From Chloroflexota bacterium (GTDB lineage: Bacteria; Chloroflexota; Anaerolineae; B4-G1): a DNA stretch of 55,711 nt. The position numbers were made by a program, and so were the translations under genes. The stretch covers positions 1 to 55,711 of the forward strand of contig JAAEPW010000421.1 of the NCBI GenBank assembly GCA_024232355.1. The letters run 5' to 3'. Positions 24,557-32,872 of this stretch are shown piece after piece; position 1 is the first letter of the stretch; the number at the start of each line of letters is the position of its first letter. The notes under the pieces were generated by a model. It had not been told where the DNA came from, did not search any database, and saw only the letters and a list, made by a program, of their open reading frames with translations.

Positions 24557-26797
24557 ATGATCTTGAAGAATCTCTACCGACGCAAAGGACGCACGATCCT
24601 CACCCTGTTGGGCATCGCCACCGGCGTGGCCGCCATCATTGGGCTGGGGGCGATGGCCGAGGGATTGCAAGCCGGTTACACCTCGATGGCCCGGGGCAGC
24701 CAGGCCGACCTGGTGCTCAGCCAAGCCAGCGCGATGGACATCACGATGGGCAGTATCGAGGAGACGGCCGCTGAGCAAGTGCTGGCCTGGCCCGAGGTCG
24801 CCGACTTGACCGGCATGCTGGTGGGCAATGTGCAAGCCGAGGACTCGGCCTATTTCTACATCTTTGGCTACGATCCGCAGGGTTTCGCCATTGAGCATTT
24901 CAAGATCGTGGATGGGCAGTCGCTGGGCGAGGTGCGAGGTGTGCGCGGAAAGCCCTGCCTGTTGGGCCGCGCCGCCGCCGATAGTTTCGACAAGGGCGTG
25001 GGCGATACGCTGCACGTCACCGGTGGCGCGTTCCGCATCGTCGGCATCTATGAGACGGGGGATGGCTTTGAGGACGGAGGAGCCGTCATCTCACTGCAGG
25101 AGGCCCAGACTATTCTGTTGCAGCCGCGCCGGGCGTCCACGTTTTACATCCGCCTGCGCGATCCGGAGAGCGAGGCCCGGCTGCGGACGCGGCTGGAGCG
25201 ATATTTTCCCGACCTATTGCTCTCCACCACCTCCGAGTTTGCCGACCGGCAACTGATGATTGAGATGATGGAAGGATTTGCCTGGGTGATCTCGGCGCTG
25301 GCCGTCGCTATCGGTGGGGTGGTGATGACCAACACGCTCTGGATGTCGGTCTTTGAACGGACGCGGGAGATCGGTCTCTTGCGGGCGGTGGGCTGGCGGC
25401 GGGGGCAGGTGCTGCGCTTGATCATGGGCGAGTCGCTGACGCTCTCCCTCTTGGGAGGGATTGTGGGCATTGGCCTGGGAATGGCGTCGGTCTATTTCTT
25501 GGGCGGCTCGCTGGGGTTTTTCAGTGCGTTGGGCACGCACTTTTCCCCCGCGCTCTTTGCCCGCGCCATCGTCACCGTGGTCGTGTTGGGGATGGTGGGC
25601 GGCATCTATCCCGCCCGCTGGGCCAGCCGTCTCTTGCCGCTGGAAGCGTTGCGGTACGACGGCGGCGGAGAGTCGCGATCCTCGCGTTTCCTGCCCGGCG
25701 GGATGACGGTGCGCAATCTGTGGCGGCGGCGGACGCGAACGACCTTGACCACGCTGGGAATCGGTGTAGGCATCGCCGTCATCGTCGCTCTGGGCAGTCT
25801 CTCGGCAGGGTTTATGGATTCTTTTAACAGCTTGGCGATGGGGGACAATGCCGACCTGGTCGCCATCGAAGCGGACGTCTCTGATATGGGATACAGTACG
25901 ATCAACGAGCGGGTTGGCGCGCGCCTGTCTGCATTGCCCAACGTGGAGGCGGTCGCGGGCCTTGCCTTTGCGTTTGAAATGTCGGAACAGAACCCCATGC
26001 TCTTTATTATGGGCTACCATCCCCGCCGGTTCGCCATTGGTCATTTTAACATCGTCGAGGGTGAGCCGTTGATGACCCACCGCCAGGTCATCGTCGGCCA
26101 TCAGGCGGCAGAGGTGTTGGGCGTGAAAGTGGGCGACACACTCCGTACGCTGGACAGCGTCTTTCGCGTCGTCGGCATCTATGAGACGGGTGAGGCTTTT
26201 GAGGACAGCGGCGTGGTCGTCAGCCTGCGGGATGCCCAGCGGCTGGCCGGGAGACCGCGCCAGGTGAGTATGTACCTCATCAAGCTGCACGACCCCGAGC
26301 GGGCTGAAGCGGTGCGCGCTCACTTGAACGACAACTTTGGCGAGATCGACGTCTCGCTCACCGCCGAATTTGCCGAAAATCTGCCCGATTTTAGAAGTAT
26401 GGAGATGATGGTGGAGCAGATTTCGTTCCTGGCGATGTTCATCGGCGGGTTGGGGATGTTGAACGTGATGCTGATGAGCGTGCTGGAGCGGACGCGGGAA
26501 ATCGGCGTGCTGCGCAGCCTGGGCTGGCGGCGGTGGCAGGTGATCGGCATGATCTTGGCGGAGGCGCTGGTGCTAGGCACAGTGGGCGGCATCTGCGGCA
26601 TTCTCCTGGGGACAGGGATGGCCTGGGGATTTACCCAGTTACCGGGTGTCATTGGAGAGATGATCGCGCCACAGTACAGTGTCGAAATATTCACTCAGGC
26701 ACTGATGATAGCGCTGGCGACCGGCGGGCTGGGCGGTCTCTACCCAGCCTGGCGCGCGACGCGCATGCGTCCGGTGGAGGCGCTGCGGTACGAATGA
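24557..26797 (+). CDS. MacB/FtsX-type ABC transporter permease, tandem double module (paralogue)
   Basis: 746 residues, the same length and layout as the permease at 21688. It has two halves, each with an N-terminal helix (NLYRRKGRTILTLLG; NLWRRRTRTTLTTLG), a MacB-type periplasmic domain with GIYETG...FEDGG/FEDSG motifs and three terminal helices carrying ERTREIGLLRAVGWR and ERTREIGVLRSLGWR. The stop follows WRATRMRPVEALRYE. The pair could form a hetero-oligomer or serve different substrates with the shared ATPase encoded at 28994. The start ATG lies 6 bases after AAGG. Confidence 0.9.
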   Translation: MILKNLYRRKGRTILTLLGIATGVAAIIGLGAMAEGLQAGYTSMARGSQADLVLSQASAMDITMGSIEETAAEQVLAWPEVADLTGMLVGNVQAEDSAYFYIFGYDPQGFAIEHFKIVDGQSLGEVRGVRGKPCLLGRAAADSFDKGVGDTLHVTGGAFRIVGIYETGDGFEDGGAVISLQEAQTILLQPRRASTFYIRLRDPESEARLRTRLERYFPDLLLSTTSEFADRQLMIEMMEGFAWVISALAVAIGGVVMTNTLWMSVFERTREIGLLRAVGWRRGQVLRLIMGESLTLSLLGGIVGIGLGMASVYFLGGSLGFFSALGTHFSPALFARAIVTVVVLGMVGGIYPARWASRLLPLEALRYDGGGESRSSRFLPGGMTVRNLWRRRTRTTLTTLGIGVGIAVIVALGSLSAGFMDSFNSLAMGDNADLVAIEADVSDMGYSTINERVGARLSALPNVEAVAGLAFAFEMSEQNPMLFIMGYHPRRFAIGHFNIVEGEPLMTHRQVIVGHQAAEVLGVKVGDTLRTLDSVFRVVGIYETGEAFEDSGVVVSLRDAQRLAGRPRQVSMYLIKLHDPERAEAVRAHLNDNFGEIDVSLTAEFAENLPDFRSMEMMVEQISFLAMFIGGLGMLNVMLMSVLERTREIGVLRSLGWRRWQVIGMILAEALVLGTVGGICGILLGTGMAWGFTQLPGVIGEMIAPQYSVEIFTQALMIALATGGLGGLYPAWRATRMRPVEALRYE

Positions 26798-26846
26798 ACA
26801 AGGAAGCAATTCATGTATCATCTCAATCATTCAGAATGCTTTCGAC

Positions 26847-26901
26847 GTAGCCGCGCTTTCCATAGCGCGTTGGGCTTGCGAGGTATGGAAACCTCGGCTA
26901 C
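26847..26901. repeat. 55-bp hairpin element
   Basis: The ends GTAGCCGCGCTTTCCATA and TATGGAAACCTCGGCTAC are inverted repeats with three mismatches within 18 positions, around a short GC-rich centre. It lies between the second permease and the scar of a third permease, and may mark the deletion or insertion event there. Confidence 0.5.
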
Positions 26902-26903
26902 AG

Positions 26904-26954
26904 TACTGGCGCGCGACGCGGATACGTCCAGTGGAGGCATTGAGGTACAAGTAG
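26904..26954 (+). pseudogene. 3' scar of a third FtsX-type permease
   Basis: The 16 codons before the TAG at 26952 read YWRATRIRPVEALRYK, nearly the same as the WRATRMRPVEALRYE ends of both 746-residue permeases, with clear silent and replacement differences. No start or other permease sequence precedes it; a hairpin repeat directly abuts it. This is best read as the remnant of a third tandem copy lost by deletion. Confidence 0.65.
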
Positions 26955-26981
26955 GATGGGATTGATTGTGTTGAGGTGATC

Positions 26982-27467
26982 ATGTCTGAGAACTTGGGTG
27001 TATGGATTGGCGGGATTGTGGGTTTTATTCTTTTTCTGTGGCCAGAAATAGTGATGCCTGAAATGAAATGGATCACACAAGCGGCATTGGCAGAGATTTC
27101 GTCCGAGTATGATAACGTCAATTCTTATTATCTTGGGTACGGTCTCTTGTGGATGGCTGTTATAATCTCTCTGATACTACTTTTCGCCAGTATCTCGCGC
27201 CAGTTTGAATTCAACACAAAACAAGTACAGTTGATCGTGTCAATATGGCTGGTTGTTATGTTCTCGAGTTTTGGCTGTGTCAAGGGAATGGTCGCGGTGA
27301 AAAAGGGCATATACCCGACTTCCAAGTTCTTTGGAGCTAGAACATGGTACATTTACGGTGAGGCGGACTGGATACGTTGGTTGGGATGTGTACAAATCTA
27401 TGTGGCAGCAGGCGCAGTTGTTATTGCGATTCTATTTGGATCGATATTTTGGTACTATGTTCGATAA
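26982..27467 (+). CDS. Hypothetical four-helix membrane protein
   Basis: 161 residues from the ATG at 26982 (GAGG lies upstream; a GTG at 26976 would add two residues). Four hydrophobic segments are visible, at about 8-24, 51-70, 82-102 and 137-158. The loop between helices 3 and 4 contains KKGIYPTSKFFGARTWYIYGEADWI. No family is recognised. It follows the permease scar, so it may have belonged to a permease plus small-membrane-protein pair like 21688/23973. Confidence 0.55.
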   Translation: MSENLGVWIGGIVGFILFLWPEIVMPEMKWITQAALAEISSEYDNVNSYYLGYGLLWMAVIISLILLFASISRQFEFNTKQVQLIVSIWLVVMFSSFGCVKGMVAVKKGIYPTSKFFGARTWYIYGEADWIRWLGCVQIYVAAGAVVIAILFGSIFWYYVR

Positions 27468-27518
27468 AGTGCATCTGGTTGACGGAGAGAACTGGTGAGA
27501 TACCAAATACAAAGAATT

Positions 27519-27626
27519 AACCGCTGATAAACACTGATGAACGCAGATTTTTAACTGTTTTCAAGCTAAATTCGACATTCATCTGCGTGAATCTGTGTCC
27601 GCTCCATAGGAGCATCATCTGCGGTT
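27519..27626. repeat. 108-bp palindromic repeat element (AACCGC...GCGGTT ends)
   Basis: The element starts AACCGCTGAT and ends ATCATCTGCGGTT. Its halves are imperfect inverted repeats, with AACGCAGAT on the left facing ATCTGCGT on the right. It fills most of the 290-base gap before the membrane-fusion gene and has no coding potential. Similar AACCGCAGATGAACGCAGAT-type elements are scattered in many environmental genomes; I take it as a non-autonomous repeat. Confidence 0.55.
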
Positions 27627-27757
27627 CTAAAAGATCTGTCAGTCAATCAGGTACACCAACGGCCATCAGGTTCTCAGTGTAGTGCAAGGTGCGCGGTTCA
27701 AGGGACAGTACGCTATCAAAGCCGCCGCACCCATAAACATTATGTGGAGGTAACAAA

Positions 27758-28918
27758 ATGAAAAGGGTTATGGTTATAGGATTGTTGATACTGGCTATGA
27801 TACTCTCTGGCTGCGGCGAGAGCGTAGAAGAGACGCCGACGCCGGAGGTAGAGGTCGAGTACGTGCCGGTGGTTTCTCCCACGGGAGAGGTGGTACCGGC
27901 GATGTGGGCCACCGTTAGCGCACAGAGTGGCGGTGTGGTGTTGGAGGTATTGGTAGAGCCGGGGAGTGCGGTGGCGGCTGGCGACTTGTTGATCCAGCTC
28001 GATTCCACCGACGCGCAACTGGCCGTACAGCAGGCCGAGGCAGCGTTGGCGACCGCCCAGGCGCAGGTCGTGCTGTTGGAGGTTGGCCCCCGCTCGGAGC
28101 AAATCGCCGTGGCACAAGCACAGGTTGAAGCAGCTCAAGCAGCGGTGGGACAAGCAGAGGCTCAACGAGATCAAGTGATCGCAGGTGCGACTCAAGCCGA
28201 GATTGCGGCGGCAGAGGCAGAAGTGGCCGCCGCCCAGTTGGCGCGCAAGGCAGCTGAGGATCAATATGATCAGATCCGGGACAAGGTGCATGGTTGGATC
28301 GAAGAAGAGATGATTCTCCAGTTGCACGCGGCGGAACAGGCATTAAAGGCCGCACAAGCTCATCTGGATGCGCTGCAGGCAGGATCGTACCACCAGGTTC
28401 GCGTGGCCGAGGCAGGGGTATCGACGGCAGAGGCGCAGACGAACGTGGCCCAAGCACAACTGGACCTGGCGCGAGTCGGTGTGCTCGATGAGGAGGTTGC
28501 CATCGCGCAAGCGGCAGTGACGCAGGCGGAAGCGGCGTTGGACGCGGCCCGCGTGGTACTGGAACGGTGTGAGGTCCACGCGCCCTTTGCGGGAACCGTC
28601 GGCGCGGTGAGTGTGCGAGCCGGGGAACTGATCGCACCGGGCCAACCGATCGCTGTCTTGGGTGACCTGTCCACGCTGCGGGTCGAGACCACCGACCTGG
28701 ACGAGATCGACGCGGCACGGGTAGCGGTCGGTCAGCAGGCGTCTATCACCTTTGACGCTCTCGGGGAGCGGGTCTTTGTTGGCCGCGTGACTCGCATCTC
28801 GCCAATGCCTGAGCCGGGCGCGGGTGGGGTCAATTATACCGTCGTGTTGGAACTGGATGAACTCGACCCGGCGATCCGGTGGGGTATGACGGCGTTCGTG
28901 GACATTGAAGTGGAATAG
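27758..28918 (+). CDS. HlyD/MacA-type membrane-fusion lipoprotein
   Basis: 386 residues. The signal peptide MKRVMVIGLLILAMI leads to lipobox LSGC (Cys19). The first half of a lipoyl-like domain (GGVVLEVLVEPGSAVAAGDLL, about 52-73) is followed by an Ala/Gln-rich coiled-coil hairpin (about 78-265). Then come the second lipoyl half (VHAPFAGTVGAVSVRAGELI) and a beta-barrel plus membrane-proximal domain. Such proteins link FtsX/MacB permeases to substrate or cell surface. The hairpin is long for a monoderm-type organism. GGAGGT precedes the ATG. With the permeases at 21688 and 24557 and the ATPase at 28994 it completes an export complex. Confidence 0.88.
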   Translation: MKRVMVIGLLILAMILSGCGESVEETPTPEVEVEYVPVVSPTGEVVPAMWATVSAQSGGVVLEVLVEPGSAVAAGDLLIQLDSTDAQLAVQQAEAALATAQAQVVLLEVGPRSEQIAVAQAQVEAAQAAVGQAEAQRDQVIAGATQAEIAAAEAEVAAAQLARKAAEDQYDQIRDKVHGWIEEEMILQLHAAEQALKAAQAHLDALQAGSYHQVRVAEAGVSTAEAQTNVAQAQLDLARVGVLDEEVAIAQAAVTQAEAALDAARVVLERCEVHAPFAGTVGAVSVRAGELIAPGQPIAVLGDLSTLRVETTDLDEIDAARVAVGQQASITFDALGERVFVGRVTRISPMPEPGAGGVNYTVVLELDELDPAIRWGMTAFVDIEVE

Positions 28919-28960
28919 TAAAACGTAAATCGTAAAGGGGACGTCACGCATTACGTTTTA
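28919..28960. repeat. Perfect 10-bp inverted repeat between fusion protein and ATPase
   Basis: TAAAACGTAA (28919-28928) and TTACGTTTTA (28951-28960) are exact reverse complements around a 22-base loop. The right side overlaps the 18-base sequence shared with 21657-21674. It lies within the operon, so it is more likely a dispersed repeat than a terminator. Confidence 0.5.
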
Positions 28961-28993
28961 CGTCTTGCGCATCACGTACCGAGGAGTGGAAAT

Positions 28994-29818
28994 ATGACGA
29001 ATGAGATTATTGTCGAGACCCGTGATCTGATCAAGGTCTATGGCGATGGAGCAGAGGTGCGAGCGCTGGATGGGGTGAGCCTGCGCATCGAGCGGGGCGA
29101 GTTTGTGTCGGTGATGGGACCATCAGGCAGCGGCAAGTCGACGCTGCTGAACATGATCGGCGCGCTCGACCGGCCCACCGAGGGCACGGTGCTGGTCAAT
29201 GGGAAAGATATGGCCAAGGTGCGCAACCTGGACACTTTTCGTGCGCGCACCGTCGGCTTTATCTTTCAGATGCATAACCTGATCCCGACGCTGACCGCCC
29301 GCGAGAACGTAGAAGTGCCGATGCGGGGCCAGCCCATCAGTGCGCGGAAACGTCGCCAACGGGCCAAAGAGTTGCTGGAACTGGTGGGGTTGGCGGATCG
29401 AGTAAAGCATTTGCCCAATCAGCTTTCCGGGGGCGAGCGGCAGCGGGTGGCTATCGCCCGGTCTTTGGCCAACCAGCCCGCCATCGTCCTGGCCGATGAG
29501 CCGACGGGCAATCTGGACTCTCAGAGCGGCGCGGACGTCATCGCCCTGATGCACCGTCTGAACCGTGACCTAGACACCACTTTTATCGCCGTGACCCACG
29601 ACCCGGCAGTGGCCCGCCAAACCGACCGCATCTTGATCATGCGGGATGGGGGCATCGTGCACACGCACACAGTGGGGACGGCGTTTGAGGAGGATTTGGG
29701 GGCGTTCCGGCGCTCTGGGCTGGGCAAGGCGATCCGAGCGGGAGATGAGGGAGTGTTGGCTCAACTCGGATCTGAAGAACAAGCTGTATTGCGGCGATTG
29801 CTGGAGAGAGCGGCATAA
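28994..29818 (+). CDS. MacB/LolD-type ABC transporter ATPase
   Basis: 274 residues. Walker A is GPSGSGKST (42-50), the Q-loop lies in [15 protein letters not shown], the signature is [15 protein letters not shown], Walker B is [12 protein letters not shown], and the switch His is in VTHDP. These define the lipoprotein/macrolide exporter class of ATPase. A C-terminal extension of about 40 residues beyond the usual 230 ([13 protein letters not shown] to the end) is unusual. GAGGAG precedes the ATG. It is the last gene of the plus-strand cluster and would power the double-module permeases. Confidence 0.93.
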   Translation: MTNEIIVETRDLIKVYGDGAEVRALDGVSLRIERGEFVSVMGPSGSGKSTLLNMIGALDRPTEGTVLVNGKDMAKVRNLDTFRARTVGFIFQMHNLIPTLTARENVEVPMRGQPISARKRRQRAKELLELVGLADRVKHLPNQLSGGERQRVAIARSLANQPAIVLADEPTGNLDSQSGADVIALMHRLNRDLDTTFIAVTHDPAVARQTDRILIMRDGGIVHTHTVGTAFEEDLGAFRRSGLGKAIRAGDEGVLAQLGSEEQAVLRRLLERAA

Positions 29819-29882
29819 CCTGCGTCAAATTGTCGGGCATCTCTTTCGGTATGAATCAACCATACCAAAAGACAAAGAAAAT

Positions 29883-29907
29883 AGGGGCACAGCAATGCTG
29901 TGCCCCT
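29883..29907. terminator. Bidirectional rho-independent terminator
   Basis: AGGGGCACAGCA (29883-29894) and TGCTGTGCCCCT (29896-29907) form a perfect 12-bp stem. GCTTTTG follows on the plus strand; on the minus strand the A-rich left flank gives a T-rich tail. It lies between the convergent ATPase (ends 29818) and repeat-protein (ends 29945) genes. Confidence 0.8.
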
Positions 29908-29944
29908 GCTTTTGTACTTGCACCAGGCGAGTGCGTTCCTGCGA

Positions 29945-32317
29945 TCAGGAATTGCGCAGTACCAACGGCAAATAGATGGCAAAGCGCATTTCCTTCATCC
30001 GGCCATATATCTTGTAACTCGCGCCGTTGCGCCCATCCATCCACACCGTCAGCCCACGGCCAGCCTCCGGACTAAAGTCTCCGCTGGGCCGCAATTGGAA
30101 GCCAGAAAAGATAAAGCGCGGTGCATTGTTCATATAGAGACTGCCATCGGCGTTCACGCTCTGGGCATAGATGTCCCAGTCGCTGCTGACGTTGCGCGCA
30201 TCCTGCCAGACGACCGAATAGCGATCATAATCGCTGATGTAGCGGACGTGAGGATACTGTTGATTCTCCGCGACATCGCTCAGCACGATCTCGCTGTCCA
30301 ACAGGCTGCTATCCGCCCCAACCCGCCGCCCGTAGATGTCCGCGCCGGTGACACCAGAATCCCGATAATCGTGCCAGACGACCAGGTATTCGTTGTTATC
30401 ATTGTTCCAGTCCACACTGGGTACTGCCTGGGCGTCGGCAGCGGCGGCGATGACGAAATCATCGCCCAACAGCATCTCGGCGGCGTCCACCCGCTTGCCG
30501 TAGACGTCGCCCTGATCGCTCCGCTCGTCGCTCCAGACGACCAGATATTCATCGTCTGTGGCATTATAAGCCACGTGGGGCGAGGATTGGTTGGCTGCAT
30601 CCACCGAAATGGTGAATGCTGTGGTGGGGAACGTGCCATCGACCGCCGCCCGACGGCCACTGATGTCACTGCTGCTCGACCTAAAGACGATCAGGTACTC
30701 GTCGGCGGTGGAATTGTACGCGATAGCTGGCTGCGAACCATCGACGACCACACTGTGGACAGACCCCAGGGCACCCGTCGCGCTCACCGCTCGCTCCTCG
30801 ATGTTCCCCCCGTTCTGGTCGTTCCACACCACCAGGTAAGAGTTGCTGGCGGTGCTGTGGGCCACAGCGGATTCCACCAGATTGTTCGCCTCATCCTGCA
30901 CAACGATGTTGTCGGTGATGGGGATGCCGCTGGTGAGCACGATCTGGGCATAGATGTCCCAATCGCCGCCGCGCAAATCCTGCCAGACGACAAAGAACTG
31001 CTGGTCGACGGCATTATAGATCATAGCAGGCTCTTCCTGGGTGTCCAGCGGCGCGGAGACGTTAAAGTCATGCCAGTTGATGGTTCCCAACAAAGCGCCA
31101 ATGCGCTGACCGAGCACCTCCAACCCATCGCTGCCGCGGTGATCCTCCCACACCGCCAGATACTCGGCCCCCGTCGTGGTGGGTCGGGCAGCCAACGCCA
31201 CATCCCCCTGGTTGTTGGGGCCGTCGTAAATCATAAAGTTGCCCTGCCCGGCTAGGTCACCAGCGGACGTCACGCGCTGGCCATAGAGATCAATGCCGCT
31301 GGCACTCGAGTTCCGATAGTCCTCCCAGGCCACTAGCCATTGGTTGACGCGGGAATTATAGGCCACGTGCGGCATACGCTGGGTATCGGCAGCGTCAGAA
31401 ATGACGGTATCGGCGCTCCCTTGCAGGTTGCCATCCTGGTCCATACGCCGGGCATAGACGTCGGTTCCTGTGACGCCATCGCTGCGCGTATCCTGCCAGG
31501 CCACCAGGTATTCGCCGGTGCTGGGGTTGAAGGCCAGATCGGGGTAGGTTTGGTCAGCAGCGTCGTCACAGATGGTCATCATCGTGCCCGTGAGAGTGCC
31601 ATCCGCCGCGATAGCCTGTCCATAGATGTCTTGATCCTGATCATAGACGACCATATAACTAGAGCGGATGCTGTCATAAGCCGCCCGTGGGTGGTCCCCG
31701 CCAACGCCTACAGTGATGACAAAGGCATTGGTCCCGATGAGGTTTCCCGCTGCGTCCAACATCTGTCCCTCGACCAGGTCGTCGCCCACGTCCACCCACA
31801 CCACCAGGTAATGATTGGTGTTGGGGTCATGGACCAGATCCCACGGTTTTTGATCGTCACCGTCGGCGCTGACCATAAAGTTGGTGCCAGAGAGGACGCC
31901 GTTAGCTCCGATGACCTGGCCGTATATGTCATAGTCCAGGGAGCCGCCGCGCTTGTCCCGCCAGACGACCATATAGTTCTGGTCGGTCGAGTTGTAGGCC
32001 ACCAGGGGATAACTCTGCTCGTCGGCGACGACGGTGATGGTAAAGTTATCCTGATTAGAGATGCCACTGGCGGAGACGAACTGTCCATAGATGTCGGTAT
32101 CGTCCCCTCGATTGTCCCACCAAACCACCAGGTACTCGTCATAGTCCGGGTTATAGACCACGGCAGGGTCGGCCTGGTGATCCAGTGGCAGCGAGATCAT
32201 AAAGTCGGGACCGATGCCGGTGCTCGGGTCCACCGGGTCCCACGAGAGGGCCACGGCGGCAGTGACCGCCAGCAAGCCCAAGGCCAAAACTAGTACAAGC
32301 AATGCTTTTCTATTCAT
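29945..32317 (-). CDS. Secreted protein of 14 propeller-like repeats
   Basis: 790 residues. A signal peptide (MNRKALLVLVLALGLLAVTAAVAL) is followed by 14 repeats of about 50 residues with the pattern E/Y-Y-L-V-V-W-x-D-x-R...D-I-Y-G-Q-x-V...G. Fourteen copies would fit two seven-bladed beta-propellers. The C-terminus IYLPLVLRNS resembles the short Y-L-P-L-V-L-R tails seen on secreted Chloroflexota proteins. No catalytic motif is seen, so a binding, adhesion or surface role is likely. AAGGAG precedes the ATG. Base composition is GC-rich, like the neighbouring genes. Confidence 0.75.
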   Translation of the reverse strand: MNRKALLVLVLALGLLAVTAAVALSWDPVDPSTGIGPDFMISLPLDHQADPAVVYNPDYDEYLVVWWDNRGDDTDIYGQFVSASGISNQDNFTITVVADEQSYPLVAYNSTDQNYMVVWRDKRGGSLDYDIYGQVIGANGVLSGTNFMVSADGDDQKPWDLVHDPNTNHYLVVWVDVGDDLVEGQMLDAAGNLIGTNAFVITVGVGGDHPRAAYDSIRSSYMVVYDQDQDIYGQAIAADGTLTGTMMTICDDAADQTYPDLAFNPSTGEYLVAWQDTRSDGVTGTDVYARRMDQDGNLQGSADTVISDAADTQRMPHVAYNSRVNQWLVAWEDYRNSSASGIDLYGQRVTSAGDLAGQGNFMIYDGPNNQGDVALAARPTTTGAEYLAVWEDHRGSDGLEVLGQRIGALLGTINWHDFNVSAPLDTQEEPAMIYNAVDQQFFVVWQDLRGGDWDIYAQIVLTSGIPITDNIVVQDEANNLVESAVAHSTASNSYLVVWNDQNGGNIEERAVSATGALGSVHSVVVDGSQPAIAYNSTADEYLIVFRSSSSDISGRRAAVDGTFPTTAFTISVDAANQSSPHVAYNATDDEYLVVWSDERSDQGDVYGKRVDAAEMLLGDDFVIAAAADAQAVPSVDWNNDNNEYLVVWHDYRDSGVTGADIYGRRVGADSSLLDSEIVLSDVAENQQYPHVRYISDYDRYSVVWQDARNVSSDWDIYAQSVNADGSLYMNNAPRFIFSGFQLRPSGDFSPEAGRGLTVWMDGRNGASYKIYGRMKEMRFAIYLPLVLRNS

Positions 32318-32414
32318 GTCAATTCTCCTTTCTAATAGTGATAAATTGTTAACCTTGCCTTCTAAAAAAGAAACTCGTTTGCACGTCTCCTATCCAATTT
32401 TTACCTGAATCAGA

Positions 32415-32855
32415 TTATATGTCAAGATACCGTTCTTTGTAGTGAGCCAGATTGACGCGCGTCACCTGCGTCAGATCGTCGGGCATCTCCTTCGGCGCGA
32501 ACCAACCGATCTCGGTGCACTTTGTCGTTTCGCAGATGATCGGCTCGCCAGAGATGATGGTGCAGATGAACGACGGCGAGACCCAGTGCTGACCCTCGTC
32601 TGGGAGGATATGGTCCGCCACGTCCAGCAGCTCACCGACCTCAATCTCAATGCCGAACTCTTCTCGTATCTCGCGCCCAAGTGCGTCGGCCAGCGTCTCG
32701 CCAAACTCGACCGATCCGCCGGGAAACTCCCACAACCCTCGCTCGTTCTTAGCCTGGGGGCCGCGCCGCGCCAGAAAGAGCTGGCCTTGCTCGTTAACGA
32801 TCACGGCTCCTACGCCGACGCCGATATAGTCAATACCACGTTTCATTTGAGACAT
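32415..32855 (-). CDS. Nudix hydrolase
   Basis: 146 residues. The complete Nudix box (about 47-68; G, five residues, E, seven residues, REIREEFGI) binds the metal and positions the pyrophosphate for attack. The N-terminus GVGVGAVIVNEQGQLFLARRG is the MutT-like beta grip. Substrates of this group are nucleoside diphosphates linked to another moiety; the exact one is unclear. The start is 17 bases after the stop of the CHAT gene, so both are probably co-transcribed. Confidence 0.88.
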   Translation of the reverse strand: MSQMKRGIDYIGVGVGAVIVNEQGQLFLARRGPQAKNERGLWEFPGGSVEFGETLADALGREIREEFGIEIEVGELLDVADHILPDEGQHWVSPSFICTIISGEPIICETTKCTEIGWFAPKEMPDDLTQVTRVNLAHYKERYLDI

Positions 32856-32872
32856 TGTGTGCTCCAGTGCTT

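Noticed and set aside
25214..26323. Minus-strand open frame of about 369 codons
   Set aside because: Antisense to the second permease, rich in His/Arg/Pro as expected of a shadow in GC-rich coding DNA.
29900..31255. Long plus-strand open frame of about 451 codons
   Set aside because: It lies antisense to the 14-repeat protein; its periodic HDVRVLL-like sequence is a mirror of the repeats, and no ribosome site or family match is seen.
31340..32293. Plus-strand open frame of about 317 codons
   Set aside because: Also antisense to the repeat protein and explained by its codon bias.
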